64,000 bases of DNA from Paenibacillus sp. MAHUQ-63 (lineage in GTDB: Bacteria; Bacillota; Bacilli; Paenibacillales; NBRC-103111): assembly GCF_028765165.1 (NCBI RefSeq), contig NZ_JARADB010000006.1, positions 1-64,000 on the forward strand. The letters are read 5' to 3'. Of this stretch, positions 8,242 to 17,446 are shown one piece after another (position 1 is the stretch's first letter; the number at the start of each line of letters is the position of its first letter). Position numbers and translations under genes: made by a program. Below the pieces are notes generated by a model, which was given only the letters and a program-made list of their open reading frames with translations, ran no database searches and was not told the origin of the DNA.

Positions 8242-8878
8242 CTTGGATGGCACGATTGTCGATACGAATGAACTGATTGTACAGTCCTTTCTGCATAGCT
8301 TGGAAGGCGAAACGCCGGAGCCGGTCAGCCGGGAGCTGATCATTCCGAACATGGGCCGTCCGCTAGTGGAGCAAATGGAGTTTTTCTCCGGACGCAAAGA
8401 AGTTGAGGAGCTCATTAAGAAATATAGAACGTTTAATTTAGCCAAGCACGACGAGCTCGTGAAGGAGTTCCCGTATGTGCGGACCGTGATGGCGAAGCTG
8501 CACGAGAATGGCATCAAGATCGGCATCGTGACGAGCAAAATCAGACAAACGACGCTAATGGGTCTGAAGCTGTGCGGACTCGACCCGTATGTAAGCACGA
8601 TTGTGACCGTCGAAGACGTCAAAGAGGCGAAACCGCATCCGGAAGGTATCCTGGCTGCGATGGCAACGCTCGGCGGTTCACCGGAGACGACGCTGATGGT
8701 CGGAGACAGCCATTATGATATCGAAGCCGCGAAGAATGCGGGAGTCGTATCGGTAGGCGTCACCTGGTCATGGAAAGGGCGCTCCTACCTGGAGCAGTAC
8801 AACCCGGATCATCTGATTGACGATATGTTCGATCTGCTGCCGATCGTTGGGCTCGCTTCGGATGTGGAGGCTCGTTGA
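8219..8878 (+). CDS. ppaX: Pyrophosphatase PpaX (HAD family)
   Basis: A 219-residue HAD hydrolase. The nucleophile motif FDLDGTIVDT is at residues 6-15, the TSK motif follows in GIVTSKIR, and the C-terminal acidic motif is MVGDSHYDIEAA. In B. subtilis PpaX hydrolyses the pyrophosphate made when HprK dephosphorylates HPr with Pi, so its place two genes after hprK fits. I chose the ATG at 8219 (site aaagg), inside the end of lgt, because it begins exactly at the HAD motif; the longer open frame upstream is lgt sequence out of frame. Confidence 0.93.
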   Translation: MIQTVLFDLDGTIVDTNELIVQSFLHSLEGETPEPVSRELIIPNMGRPLVEQMEFFSGRKEVEELIKKYRTFNLAKHDELVKEFPYVRTVMAKLHENGIKIGIVTSKIRQTTLMGLKLCGLDPYVSTIVTVEDVKEAKPHPEGILAAMATLGGSPETTLMVGDSHYDIEAAKNAGVVSVGVTWSWKGRSYLEQYNPDHLIDDMFDLLPIVGLASDVEAR

Positions 8879-9369
8879 GACAAACGGACAAATACCCGGT
8901 CGATGGACCTAACGCCCTATGGCAGATCTATCATACCGTCAGCAAGTGGAAGGCGATCCGCAATTTCGTATTCATCCAGATTACGCGGTATTCGCCTTCC
9001 CTGCGGATGAAAAACTGGATATACCGGAACATCCTCGGCATGAAGGTCGGCGAGCATACCGCTTTTGCGCTGATGGTTATGGTGGACGTCTTTTTTCCCG
9101 AGAAAATACATATCGGCAATAATACGATTATTGGGTATAACACGACGATCCTGGCGCATGAATATTTGACGAAGGAATATCGGCTCGGCGATGTGCGAAT
9201 CGGCTCCAATGTTATGATCGGTGCGAATACAACCATTCTGCCTGGGGTCACAATCGGCGACCATGCCGTTATCGGCGCGGGCTCCGTCGTTCATAAGGAC
9301 GTGGCGCCGCACACCTTCGTAGCGGGCAATCCGCTGCAGACGATACGTCAGTCCCCCAATGAGAATTGA
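8875..9369 (+). CDS. Acyltransferase with left-handed beta-helix (YvoF-like)
   Basis: A 164-residue cytosolic enzyme of the hexapeptide-repeat acetyltransferase family (maltose/galactoside O-acetyltransferase-like). Repeats such as IHIGNNTIIGYNTTI, VRIGSNVMIGANTTILPGVTIGDHAVIGAGSVV run from about 78 to 145, and VAGNPLQTI ends the fold. The N-terminal ~40 residues are a separate leader. A TTG start overlaps the ppaX stop (TTGA) with ggagg upstream, so translation is coupled. It is the last gene of the hprK operon, as yvoF is in B. subtilis. The acceptor substrate is unknown. Confidence 0.85.
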   Translation: MRQTDKYPVDGPNALWQIYHTVSKWKAIRNFVFIQITRYSPSLRMKNWIYRNILGMKVGEHTAFALMVMVDVFFPEKIHIGNNTIIGYNTTILAHEYLTKEYRLGDVRIGSNVMIGANTTILPGVTIGDHAVIGAGSVVHKDVAPHTFVAGNPLQTIRQSPNEN

Positions 9370-9370
9370 G

Positions 9371-9405
9371 AGAGTTGTGCGCGTGCGAGCGTGCAGCTCT
9401 TTTTC
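9371..9405 (+). terminator. Terminator of the hprK operon
   Basis: A 12-base stem with three wobble pairs (agagttgtgcgc / gcgtgcagctct) followed by TTTTT-C-T, directly after the stop codon at 9369. Confidence 0.65.
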
Positions 9406-9454
9406 TATGCCATTCGAGAAGGCAGCGAATCTTGGGAATACCGGGAACTGGCAA

Positions 9455-9484
9455 TTGACGCTTCTTAAGGTTACATGTTAAAAT
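9455..9484 (+). promoter_or_regulatory. Promoter of the histidine operon
   Basis: TTGACG at 9455-9460 and TAAAAT at 9479-9484 are 18 bases apart, with TG at 9476-9477 giving an extended -10. It lies about 100 bases before hisZ and just after the preceding terminator. I see no T-box or other attenuator between it and hisZ. Confidence 0.65.
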
Positions 9485-9582
9485 AGCCGTACATTCTTTA
9501 TTTTGGTAGTATGGTAGCACGTTAACGTACTAAAGTAACAAACGGAAAACAGGATGAAATTCCTAGATGTTGGGGTGAGACG

Positions 9583-10794
9583 GTGTCAAAGCCAAAAGTA
9601 TTTGAAAAGCCGCTAGGGGTCAAGGATTACTTGCCCGAGGCGGTAACGAAACTGCGCAATATAGAATACCGCGTGCTGGCCTGTATGGAGCGCTGGGGTT
9701 ACAACCAGATTCTGACGCCTACGCTTGAATATTACGATACGGTGGGAGTGGCGAGCTCCACGGAAGATAAGAAGCTGTTCAAATTGCTGGACCGCAAAGG
9801 GCAGACCTTGGTATTGCGTTCCGAATTGACGGCTCCGATTGCTCGTGTAGCGTCCTCCTTATTGAAGGAGCATTCCTTCCCATTGCGTCTTTCTTATCAT
9901 TCGAATGTATTTCGGGCAATCGAGGAGGAGGCGGGCCGGGATTCCGAGTTTTTCCAGACCGGCGTGGAGCTGATCGGCGACGCTTCGTCCGAAGCGGATG
10001 CTGAAGTCGTAGCACTGGCGATCGCTTCGCTGCAAGCCGCAGGCGTCGGCACATTCAAGATTGCCCTCGGTCATGTCGGCTTCTTGAACGGATTGTTCCA
10101 GGAAACCCTGGAAGGGCGCAGCGATGCACAGCTGAGCTTGAAGGAGCATTTGCTCGGACGCGATTATGTCGGGTACCGCGAAGCGATCAAATCGCTGGCC
10201 CTTACGCCGGAAGTGGAGCGTGAGCTCATCGGTGTCTTGAGGCTGAGAGGCGGAGACGAAATCTGCGCGCAAGCGCGGATGGTAACCCAGCATCCGATCG
10301 CACAGGATGCGATCCGACATCTTTGCGAAGTGTGGGATGTGCTGAAGGCCTACGGAGTCAGCGAGCATGTCGTCATCGATTTGACGATGATCGGCGATTT
10401 CTCCTACTACACCGGCATGACGTTCGAAGGCTATGCAGCCGACCTCGGTTTCCCGGTCTGCAGCGGCGGACGGTATGACAATCTGCTGAGCCAATTCGGG
10501 CGGCCTGCGCCGGCAACGGGCTTCGCGCTGAAGACGAACCGGATTCTTGAGGTAACGGGCGGAGAGGCAGTTCCTTCGCCTAAGCGGGTGCTGATCGGTT
10601 ACGATGCCGAGCACCGGGAAGAGGCGCTTCGGTTAGCGAAGGCGAAGCGGAGCAGTGATGAAGCGGCTGTGGTCATTACGCAGCTTGTAGGCGATCAGGC
10701 AGCATGGAGACAAGCTATGGTGACGAAGCCGGACGGTTCGATTGAGGTGCAAGGCACATTGTATCAGGAAGTTATGACATTGATAGCGAAGTAA
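9583..10794 (+). CDS. hisZ: ATP phosphoribosyltransferase regulatory subunit
   Basis: A 403-residue catalytically idle relative of histidyl-tRNA synthetase. It has class II motif 2-like ELTAPIARVASS...LRLSYHSNVFRA and motif 3-like CSGGRYDNLLSQFG...ATGFALKTNRI, but lacks the C-terminal anticodon-binding domain. HisZ forms an octamer with short HisG and makes it active and sensitive to histidine. The next gene is indeed the short form of HisG. The start is GTG with a weak ggggtga site. First gene of the his operon. Confidence 0.94.
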   Translation: MSKPKVFEKPLGVKDYLPEAVTKLRNIEYRVLACMERWGYNQILTPTLEYYDTVGVASSTEDKKLFKLLDRKGQTLVLRSELTAPIARVASSLLKEHSFPLRLSYHSNVFRAIEEEAGRDSEFFQTGVELIGDASSEADAEVVALAIASLQAAGVGTFKIALGHVGFLNGLFQETLEGRSDAQLSLKEHLLGRDYVGYREAIKSLALTPEVERELIGVLRLRGGDEICAQARMVTQHPIAQDAIRHLCEVWDVLKAYGVSEHVVIDLTMIGDFSYYTGMTFEGYAADLGFPVCSGGRYDNLLSQFGRPAPATGFALKTNRILEVTGGEAVPSPKRVLIGYDAEHREEALRLAKAKRSSDEAAVVITQLVGDQAAWRQAMVTKPDGSIEVQGTLYQEVMTLIAK

Positions 10795-10816
10795 GCTCGG
10801 AAGGTAGGTTGGAACG

Positions 10817-11455
10817 GTGGAAGATATTCTTAAAGTAGCGATGCCGAAAGGGCGTATTTATAAACAGGCGGCGAAGCTTTTTCATAAGGCGGGACTGCCC
10901 ATTCCGGAGGACCTGGAAGAAGGCCGCCGGCTCATTATTCCCGTACCGGAAGCCAGAATGGAGTTTATCCTGGCCAAGCCGGTCGATGTGCCCACATACG
11001 TCGAATACGGCGTGGCGGACATCGGGGTTGTCGGCAAGGACGTGTTGATGGAAGAGAACCGCAACGTTTACGAGCTGTTGGACTTGGGCATTGCACGCTG
11101 CCGCATGTCGGTCATTGGCTTGCCGGATTGGAAGCAAGTGATCAATCCGCGAGTGGCGACGAAGTATCCGAACGTCGCTTCGCAATATTTCCGCGAGCAG
11201 GGGCAGCAGGTCGAGGTCATTAAGCTGAACGGCTCCATCGAGCTGGCGCCGCTGATCGGCCTTGCCGACCGGATCGTGGATATGGTCGAGACGGGCCAGA
11301 CGCTCAAGGAGAACGGACTCGTTGAGCAAGAAGAAATTTTTCAGATTACGAGCCGCCTGATCGCGAATCGGGTCAGTTACCGAATGAAGAACGATTCCAT
11401 TCAGCGGTTATGCGATATGCTGCAGGCGGTGCTTCCTGCGCTAACGAAGGTCTAG
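10817..11455 (+). CDS. hisG: ATP phosphoribosyltransferase, short form
   Basis: A 212-residue enzyme for the first step of histidine synthesis, joining ATP and PRPP to phosphoribosyl-ATP. It starts [14 protein letters not shown], has [13 protein letters not shown] and the PRPP-binding end [18 protein letters not shown]. It lacks the C-terminal regulatory domain of long HisG, so it needs HisZ. It begins with GTG 22 bases after hisZ. Its substrate PRPP is made by the prs product encoded at 16370. Confidence 0.95.
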   Translation: MEDILKVAMPKGRIYKQAAKLFHKAGLPIPEDLEEGRRLIIPVPEARMEFILAKPVDVPTYVEYGVADIGVVGKDVLMEENRNVYELLDLGIARCRMSVIGLPDWKQVINPRVATKYPNVASQYFREQGQQVEVIKLNGSIELAPLIGLADRIVDMVETGQTLKENGLVEQEEIFQITSRLIANRVSYRMKNDSIQRLCDMLQAVLPALTKV

Positions 11456-11473
11456 ATAGAGAGGAAGATAGCT

Positions 11474-12754
11474 ATGCGGATACTACCCGCCTCCGAATTT
11501 GAATTGAAACGCGAGGTCGAATACGGTTCGCCCGAGCAGAACGAAACCGTCCGCCGCATCATCGATGAGGTGCGGCAGGACGGCGATGCCGCGCTGCGGC
11601 GCATGGCGCGGGAGTTCGACCGCGTCGAGGTCGCCGAGCTTCGCGTCAGCGACGAGGAGATCCAGGCGGCGTACACGCAGGTCGACGCCGGGTTCCTGAC
11701 GGCGCTGCGGCAAGCCGCCGCCAATATTCGTGCGTTCCATGAGAAGCAGAAACGCACGTCGTGGATGGACCTGCAGCCGGACGGCAGCCTGCTGGGCCAA
11801 ATCATCCGGCCGCTGAAGCGGGTCGGCTTGTATGTGCCCGGAGGGAAGGCGGCATACCCGTCCTCCGTGTTGATGAACGCCATCCCCGCGATCGTAGCGG
11901 GGGTGCCGGAGATCGCGATGGTGACGCCTCCGGCCACCGCCGGGGAAGAGGGCATCAACCCGCATATCCTCGTGGCGGCAGCCGAAGCGGGTGTGAAGGA
12001 GATTTACCGCGCAGGCGGAGCGCAGGCGGTAGCCGCCCTCGCCTACGGCACGGAATCGATCCAGCCGGTCGACAAGATCGTCGGCCCGGGTAACATCTAC
12101 GTCGCGCTGGCGAAGCGCTTCGTGTTCGGTGTCGTCGATATCGACATGATCGCCGGACCGACGGACATCGTCGTGCTGGCGGATGAGCACGCCGATCCGG
12201 AATATGTGGCCGCCGATTTGCTGGCGCAGGCCGAGCACGACGAGATGTCACCGGCAATTCTGGTGACCCCGTCGCAGGAGCTCGCCGAGTCGGTGCGGCT
12301 GGAGCTGTGGCGGCAGCTGGACGTGCTGCCGAAGAAAGCGATCGCTGCGGTATCGACAGCAACCAGAGGCGCGATCCTCCTCGTAGACAGCTTGGACGAA
12401 GGCGTTGACGTCGTCAACCGCTTGGCGCCGGAGCACTGCGAGCTGCTCGTGCAAGAGCCGTTCAATCTGCTGCCGCGTATTGAGAACGCCGGCGCGATTT
12501 TCCTCGGCGCTTACAGCACGGAGCCTGTCGGCGATTATTTCGCCGGCCCTAACCACGTGCTGCCGACGAACGGCACGGCCCGGTTCTCATCGCCGCTGAA
12601 TGTGGACGATTTCCTGAAGAAATCAAGCGTCATTCATTATAGCAAGGAAGCGCTCCTCGCGAACGGCGACATGATTATGACGCTGGCCCGCAACGAAGGG
12701 CTGGAAGGCCATGCGAGAGCGGTGGAAGTACGACTGAAGAAGGAAGGGAAATGA
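11474..12754 (+). CDS. hisD: Histidinol dehydrogenase
   Basis: A 426-residue zinc enzyme that oxidises histidinol to histidine in two NAD-dependent steps. It shows [40 protein letters not shown], the HisD signature [34 protein letters not shown] with zinc-site residues, and C-terminal APEHCELLV and [13 protein letters not shown]. Full length. It starts 18 bases after hisG. The GC content of the first half is higher than in its neighbours, but the gene is intact. It overlaps hisB by four bases (ATGA). Confidence 0.96.
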   Translation: MRILPASEFELKREVEYGSPEQNETVRRIIDEVRQDGDAALRRMAREFDRVEVAELRVSDEEIQAAYTQVDAGFLTALRQAAANIRAFHEKQKRTSWMDLQPDGSLLGQIIRPLKRVGLYVPGGKAAYPSSVLMNAIPAIVAGVPEIAMVTPPATAGEEGINPHILVAAAEAGVKEIYRAGGAQAVAALAYGTESIQPVDKIVGPGNIYVALAKRFVFGVVDIDMIAGPTDIVVLADEHADPEYVAADLLAQAEHDEMSPAILVTPSQELAESVRLELWRQLDVLPKKAIAAVSTATRGAILLVDSLDEGVDVVNRLAPEHCELLVQEPFNLLPRIENAGAIFLGAYSTEPVGDYFAGPNHVLPTNGTARFSSPLNVDDFLKKSSVIHYSKEALLANGDMIMTLARNEGLEGHARAVEVRLKKEGK

Positions 12755-13368
12755 ACCTAATGGCTGAACAGGACAATGCAAGAGTGCGCTCGGCGAGCGT
12801 AGCCCGCAAGACGAATGAGACGGACATCAAGCTATCGTTCCAAGTGGATGGAACAGGAATTTCGGAGATTGCGACGGATGTTCCCTTCTTGAACCATATG
12901 CTCGATTTATTCACGAAGCATGGCCATTTCGACTTGAAGGTCGATGCCAAGGGCGATATTGAAATCGACGATCATCACACCGTTGAAGATATCGGCATTT
13001 GCCTGGGACAGACGCTGCGCGAGGCGCTTGGCGACAAGAGAGGCATCAAACGTTATGCGAACGTGTTCGTGCCGATGGATGAGGCGCTGGCACAGGTTGC
13101 GATCGATATCAGCAACCGTCCGCATTTCGAATACCGCGCGCAATATCCAACCGCTAACGTAGGCAGCTTCGAAACGCAGCTTGTGCATGAGTTCTTGTGG
13201 AAGCTGGCGCTGGAAGCACGCATTACGCTTCATGTTATCGTTCATTACGGTCAGAACACACATCATATGATCGAAGCGGTGTTCAAAGCGTTAGGCCGTG
13301 CTATCGATGAAGCGACAACGATTGATCCTCGCGTGCAGGGGGTTCCTTCGACGAAGGGAGTGCTGTAG
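12751..13368 (+). CDS. hisB: Imidazoleglycerol-phosphate dehydratase
   Basis: A 205-residue manganese enzyme that dehydrates imidazole-glycerol phosphate to imidazole-acetol phosphate. It has the two family signatures: [17 protein letters not shown]...[15 protein letters not shown] and [18 protein letters not shown]...[16 protein letters not shown]. It is the single-domain form without the phosphatase domain found in enterobacteria. The ATG at 12751 overlaps the hisD stop and follows gaaggaaggga. An in-frame ATG at 12760 is possible but sits further from the site. Confidence 0.95.
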   Translation: MNLMAEQDNARVRSASVARKTNETDIKLSFQVDGTGISEIATDVPFLNHMLDLFTKHGHFDLKVDAKGDIEIDDHHTVEDIGICLGQTLREALGDKRGIKRYANVFVPMDEALAQVAIDISNRPHFEYRAQYPTANVGSFETQLVHEFLWKLALEARITLHVIVHYGQNTHHMIEAVFKALGRAIDEATTIDPRVQGVPSTKGVL

Positions 13369-13370
13369 TC

Positions 13371-13976
13371 ATGATCGCCATTATTGATTATGGAATGGGC
13401 AATTTACATAGCGTCAGCAAGGCGGTTGAACGCCTTGGCTATGAAGCGGTGGTGACCGGCGATGCCGAGCAGATTCTGGCTGCCCAAGGGGCGATTCTTC
13501 CGGGTGTCGGCGCATTCGGCGATGCGATGGACCAGCTGCGCGAGTCGGGACTGAATGAGGTTGTCCTGCGTTACGCGGAGTCCGGCAAACCGCTCCTCGG
13601 CATCTGCCTCGGCATGCAGCTGCTGTTCACTTCCGGCGAGGAGCATGGCAACCACGAAGGGCTGGGCCTGCTGCCCGGTTCCGTTGTGCGTTTCCGCGGT
13701 GACTATAAAGTACCGCACATGGGGTGGAACAAGCTGAGCTATCGGCACAGCGAGAGCCCGATTTTCCAAGGTGTTGAAGAGGGGCACGTATACTTCGTGC
13801 ACTCCTACCATGCGAAGCCGGAGCGCGAGAGCGATTTGCTTGCGGTCACCGACTATCACCAGCCGGTGACGGCGATTGTCGGACGCGACAACGTATACGG
13901 CATGCAGTTTCACCCCGAGAAGAGCGGGGAGATCGGCATGCAGCTGTTGAGAAATTTCCTGGCTCTCTGCCAGTAA
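13371..13976 (+). CDS. hisH: Imidazole glycerol phosphate synthase, glutaminase subunit
   Basis: A 201-residue class I glutamine amidotransferase that supplies ammonia to HisF. It has IIDYGMGNLHSV, the oxyanion stretch LPGVGAFGDAM, the nucleophile in LLGICLGMQLLF and the His-Glu pair in GMQFHPEKSGEIG. It starts two bases after hisB. In related operons hisA follows here. In this window the next gene is hisF after only 73 bases. Confidence 0.95.
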   Translation: MIAIIDYGMGNLHSVSKAVERLGYEAVVTGDAEQILAAQGAILPGVGAFGDAMDQLRESGLNEVVLRYAESGKPLLGICLGMQLLFTSGEEHGNHEGLGLLPGSVVRFRGDYKVPHMGWNKLSYRHSESPIFQGVEEGHVYFVHSYHAKPERESDLLAVTDYHQPVTAIVGRDNVYGMQFHPEKSGEIGMQLLRNFLALCQ

Positions 13977-14049
13977 GGGGCATGACCGGCGAATGCGCCG
14001 CTTCCCCTCCTGAATGGCCGGGCTTGCAAGTTAACTAGGAGGTGCCATC

Positions 14050-14808
14050 ATGTTAGCCAAAAGAATTATTCCTTGCCTCGACGTCAAGGACGGCCGGGTC
14101 GTCAAAGGCGTGAACTTCGTGAATTTGCGCGATGCGGGCGATCCGGTGGAACTGGCGGCGATTTACGATAAAGAAGGTGCGGACGAACTCGTATTCCTCG
14201 ACATTTCGGCTTCGGTCGAAGGCCGTGCGACGATGGTGGAGGTTGTCCGCCAAACGGCGGGGGAGATTACGATTCCGTTCACTGTCGGAGGCGGCATCTC
14301 CAGCGTGGACGATATGAAACGCCTGCTGCGTGCAGGAGCGGATAAGATCGGCATCAACACGGCGGCGGTGCGTAATCCGCAGCTCGTCTCCGATGGTGCG
14401 CGCAAGTTCGGTTCCCAATGTATCGTCGTCGCCATTGACGCCAAGTACAATGCGGAGTGGGGCGAATGGGAAGTGTTCACGCACGGCGGGCGCAATGCGA
14501 CAGGCATGAAGACGCTGGAGTGGGCGAAGCGCATGGAAGAGCTCGGTGCAGGCGAAATATTGCTGACCAGCATGGATGCGGACGGCACGAAGGACGGCTT
14601 CGATCTGAAGCTGACGCGCGCTGTTTCCGAGCTGTTGACCATTCCGGTGATTGCTTCCGGCGGAGCGGGCCGAACGGAGCACTTCTACGATGTGTTCACG
14701 GAAGGCAAAGCCGATGCCGGGCTGGCGGCGACGATTTTTCATTACAAAGAGCTTTCGATTCAAGGGGTCAAGGCTGACCTGAAAGATAAAGGGGTTGAAA
14801 TCCGATGA
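14050..14808 (+). CDS. hisF: Imidazole glycerol phosphate synthase, cyclase subunit
   Basis: A 252-residue TIM barrel that with HisH turns PRFAR into imidazole-glycerol phosphate and AICAR. It has [19 protein letters not shown] with catalytic Asp11, VGGGIS, the second catalytic Asp in [14 protein letters not shown], and [13 protein letters not shown]. An aggaggtg site precedes the ATG by six bases. It is not a fused or diverged HisA, because [12 protein letters not shown] is the HisF form of this motif. It overlaps the next gene by four bases. Confidence 0.96.
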   Translation: MLAKRIIPCLDVKDGRVVKGVNFVNLRDAGDPVELAAIYDKEGADELVFLDISASVEGRATMVEVVRQTAGEITIPFTVGGGISSVDDMKRLLRAGADKIGINTAAVRNPQLVSDGARKFGSQCIVVAIDAKYNAEWGEWEVFTHGGRNATGMKTLEWAKRMEELGAGEILLTSMDADGTKDGFDLKLTRAVSELLTIPVIASGGAGRTEHFYDVFTEGKADAGLAATIFHYKELSIQGVKADLKDKGVEIR

Positions 14809-15461
14809 CATTTTCACTGGAACAGATTAAATATGACGCGCACGGACTTGTGCCTGCCATCGTGCAGGACGCGGTCAGCAAAGAAGTGCTCATGCTCGCC
14901 TATATGAACGGCGAATCCTTGCAGCGCACGATACAGACGGGCGATACTTGGTTCTGGAGCCGCTCCCGCGGAGAGCTGTGGAACAAAGGGGCAACCTCCG
15001 GTCACACGCAGAAGGTCAAAGCGCTGCGCTATGATTGCGACGCGGACACGCTGCTCGTACTTGTAGAGCAAACGGGACCTGCCTGCCACAATGGCACGTA
15101 CACCTGCTTCACGCAAAGCATTCCGGTGGAAGGCGCTGCGCAAGAATGTACGGAGCCGGCAGTCTCCGGAGATCGTTTCGCCATCCTTGGGGAGCTTGAG
15201 ACGGTCATTGCCTCGCGCGACGCGGAGCGTCCGGAAGGGGCGTATACGACTTACCTTTTCGAGAAAGGTGTCGACAAGATCCTCAAAAAAGTGGGCGAAG
15301 AAACGGCTGAAGTCATTATCGCCGCCAAAAATAAAGACAACGACGAGCTTCGTTATGAAGCCAGTGATCTCATTTTCCATTTAATGGTACTTCTGCGCAA
15401 TAATAAACTGCCTTTGGATGAAATTATGAGAGAGCTTAGAAAACGGCATGTCCAAAAATAA
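14805..15461 (+). CDS. hisIE: Phosphoribosyl-AMP cyclohydrolase / phosphoribosyl-ATP pyrophosphatase
   Basis: A 218-residue bifunctional enzyme for steps 2 and 3. The N-terminal HisI domain (about 1-115) has [31 protein letters not shown] and the metal site CDADTLL...[12 protein letters not shown]. The C-terminal HisE domain (about 125-218) is the helical pyrophosphatase with [36 protein letters not shown]. It is coupled to hisF by an ATGA overlap. Confidence 0.95.
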   Translation: MTFSLEQIKYDAHGLVPAIVQDAVSKEVLMLAYMNGESLQRTIQTGDTWFWSRSRGELWNKGATSGHTQKVKALRYDCDADTLLVLVEQTGPACHNGTYTCFTQSIPVEGAAQECTEPAVSGDRFAILGELETVIASRDAERPEGAYTTYLFEKGVDKILKKVGEETAEVIIAAKNKDNDELRYEASDLIFHLMVLLRNNKLPLDEIMRELRKRHVQK

Positions 15462-15486
15462 ATAAGACGACCTGGAGTGATTCACG

Positions 15487-16293
15487 ATGTTGATTGATTA
15501 CCATACACATCATGTGCGCTGCGGTCATGCCTCCGGGGAGCTGGAGGAGTACGTCAAACGCGGCATCGAGATCGGGCTCACGCAATTAGGGCTTTCGGAT
15601 CATATGCCGCTTTTGCATGTGGATCCGCAGACGTATTGGCCGGAGATGGCTATGCCGATGGAGGAGCTGCCCCGCTATGTCGAGGAGTGCCTGCATCTGA
15701 AAGAAAAATATAAGGACCAAATCGATATACGCGTCGGTCTTGAAGGCGATTATATCGAGGGCTATGAGAAAGAGATCGAGGCGATTATCAAGGCGTATCC
15801 TTGGGATTATGTGATCGGATCGGTTCATTTTCTGGGTGAGTGGGACATTTCGGACTTCCGGCAAATTGCAGGCTGGGAAGGCAAGGATATTTATGAGGTT
15901 TATATCCAATACTACGAGGCAGTGAAGAAAGCGGTTCGTACCGGCTTCTATGATTATATCGGTCATATCGACATGATCAAGCGGTTCGGCTATGTGCCGG
16001 ATCGCGACACATGGGAGCTCGAGAAAGCGGCATTAGATACGGTGAAGGCATGCGGCCTTGCCATCGAGCTTAATGCATCGGGCCTTCGTCACCCCTGTAA
16101 AGAAATGTTTCCCAGCCGCCGTATGCTCGAATACTGCCAGAAGGTGGGAATTCCCGTAACGCTGGGATCGGACGCCCATCAGCCGGAGCGGTTGGCCCAA
16201 TATTTGGATGAAGCGAGATCGCTGCTCAAAATGATCGGATTTAACGAAATAGCCACATTTCATGCACGAAATCGACATCTTGTGACTTTTTAA
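15487..16293 (+). CDS. hisJ: Histidinol-phosphatase, PHP family
   Basis: A 268-residue PHP-domain phosphatase that makes histidinol from histidinol phosphate. Metal-ligand motifs are visible in order: DYHTHHVRCGH, SDHMPL, GLEGDYI, GSVHFL, GHIDMIKRFG, ELNASG and GSDAHQP. It begins 25 bases after hisIE and ends the his cluster. It replaces the HAD-type phosphatase of enterobacterial HisB, consistent with the single-domain hisB here. Confidence 0.9.
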   Translation: MLIDYHTHHVRCGHASGELEEYVKRGIEIGLTQLGLSDHMPLLHVDPQTYWPEMAMPMEELPRYVEECLHLKEKYKDQIDIRVGLEGDYIEGYEKEIEAIIKAYPWDYVIGSVHFLGEWDISDFRQIAGWEGKDIYEVYIQYYEAVKKAVRTGFYDYIGHIDMIKRFGYVPDRDTWELEKAALDTVKACGLAIELNASGLRHPCKEMFPSRRMLEYCQKVGIPVTLGSDAHQPERLAQYLDEARSLLKMIGFNEIATFHARNRHLVTF

Positions 16294-16316
16294 ATTCGAC
16301 ACCTTTCATGTATAAT
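16288..16316 (+). promoter_or_regulatory. Probable promoter of prs
   Basis: A perfect TATAAT at 16311-16316 lies 54 bases before the prs ATG. The -35 is poor (tttta at 16288-16292). prs may also be read from the his operon, since no terminator lies between hisJ and prs. Confidence 0.45.
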
Positions 16317-16369
16317 GAGTAGGGCGTGAACAATTTTATTTAATGAACCTTCGGAGGTAACCATTAACC

Positions 16370-17320
16370 ATGCATAGCGACAATGTTAAAATTTTTTCCG
16401 GATCTTCGAATCCGAAGCTTGCGGAACGTATCTGTAAAGAGCTCGGCCAGCCGCTTGGACAAATTAAACTATCCCGTTTCAAAAGCGGAGAAATCTACTG
16501 CCTTTACGAAGAGACAATTCGTAACTGCGACGTATTCCTGGTGCAAACCTTTTCCCATCCGATCAATGAACATATGATGGAACTTCTGGTCATGATGGAT
16601 GCGGCAAAAAGAGCTTCTGCAAGAACGATCAACCTTGTCATCCCTTACTATGGTTACTCTCGTCAAGAACGCAAAGCCGCTCCGCGCGAGCCTATTTCCG
16701 CTAAACTTGTAGCCGACTTGTTCAGTGCGGCAGGCGCCAACCGTGTTGTTACGATTGACCTGCATGCGCCGGCCATCCAAGGCTTCTTCAATATTCCAGT
16801 CGATCACCTGACGGCTCTTGATGTCATCAGTGATTGCATCAAAAAGAAAAATTTGCATAACCCGATCATCGTTTCTCCGGATGCAGGCCGTGCTACGACT
16901 GCGGAGAAAATGGCCAACATCCTCGATGCGCCGTTCGCGATGATGATCAAGAAGCGCCCTGAGCACAACGAGTCCGTTATTACTCACGTAATCGGCGACG
17001 TTGTAGGCCGCACGCCGATCATTATCGAGGATTTGATCGATACGGGAACGACGATTGTCAACGTTGTGGAGAGCTTGAAAGAGAGAGGCGCGCTGGACGT
17101 TTATATTTGCGCGACGCACCCTGTCTTCTCCGGACCTGCTCTGCAGCGCTTGGATCACCCGAACATTAAGGAAGTTATCATTACGGATTCCATCGCGATT
17201 CCGGAAGGCCATTCGGATAAATTCAATGTGCTTTCCGTAGCGCCGCTCTTGTCCGATGCCATCCGCATCATTAATGACGGCGGTTCCTTGTCCTCCCTGT
17301 TCAAATACGGCGGCGTGTAG
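16370..17320 (+). CDS. prs: Ribose-phosphate pyrophosphokinase
   Basis: A 316-residue enzyme making PRPP from ribose-5-phosphate and ATP. It has IFSGSSNPKLAERICKELG, the SRFKSGEIY loop, YYGYSRQERKA with the ATP-binding region, DLHAPAIQGFFNIPVDHL, VSPDAGRATTAEKM, and the PRPP loop IIIEDLIDTGTT. Full length. PRPP is the substrate of HisG, and its place right after the his operon fits supply of that pathway. The first flexible part (ICLYEET, FSHPINEHM) departs from typical Prs, suggesting a second paralogue rather than the housekeeping copy. That is inference. Confidence 0.92.
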   Translation: MHSDNVKIFSGSSNPKLAERICKELGQPLGQIKLSRFKSGEIYCLYEETIRNCDVFLVQTFSHPINEHMMELLVMMDAAKRASARTINLVIPYYGYSRQERKAAPREPISAKLVADLFSAAGANRVVTIDLHAPAIQGFFNIPVDHLTALDVISDCIKKKNLHNPIIVSPDAGRATTAEKMANILDAPFAMMIKKRPEHNESVITHVIGDVVGRTPIIIEDLIDTGTTIVNVVESLKERGALDVYICATHPVFSGPALQRLDHPNIKEVIITDSIAIPEGHSDKFNVLSVAPLLSDAIRIINDGGSLSSLFKYGGV

Positions 17321-17384
17321 GCCCGATCTATCCGCTGTCCAAGCACGTTTTATAAAAGTAAGATCTTACCTTGGGATTATGTTT

Positions 17385-17412
17385 TTGGCTTCCCGGCGAT
17401 CTATGGTATAAT
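17385..17412 (+). promoter_or_regulatory. Promoter of the TPR protein gene
   Basis: TTGGCT at 17385-17390 and a perfect TATAAT at 17407-17412, 16 bases apart, with TG one base before the -10 (extended -10). It lies 35 bases before the ATG. Confidence 0.7.
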
Positions 17413-17446
17413 TTGAATGTAATCAAATTGCCGGGGGTGTCTTGCT

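Noticed and set aside
9405-9582. Possible T-box leader before hisZ
   Set aside because: The leader after the promoter is only about 100 bases, has no T-box AGGGTGG-like element and no terminator/antiterminator pair.
13977-14049. Possible remnant of hisA between hisH and hisF
   Set aside because: None of the three frames shows HisA motifs; the 73 bases look like a plain leader.
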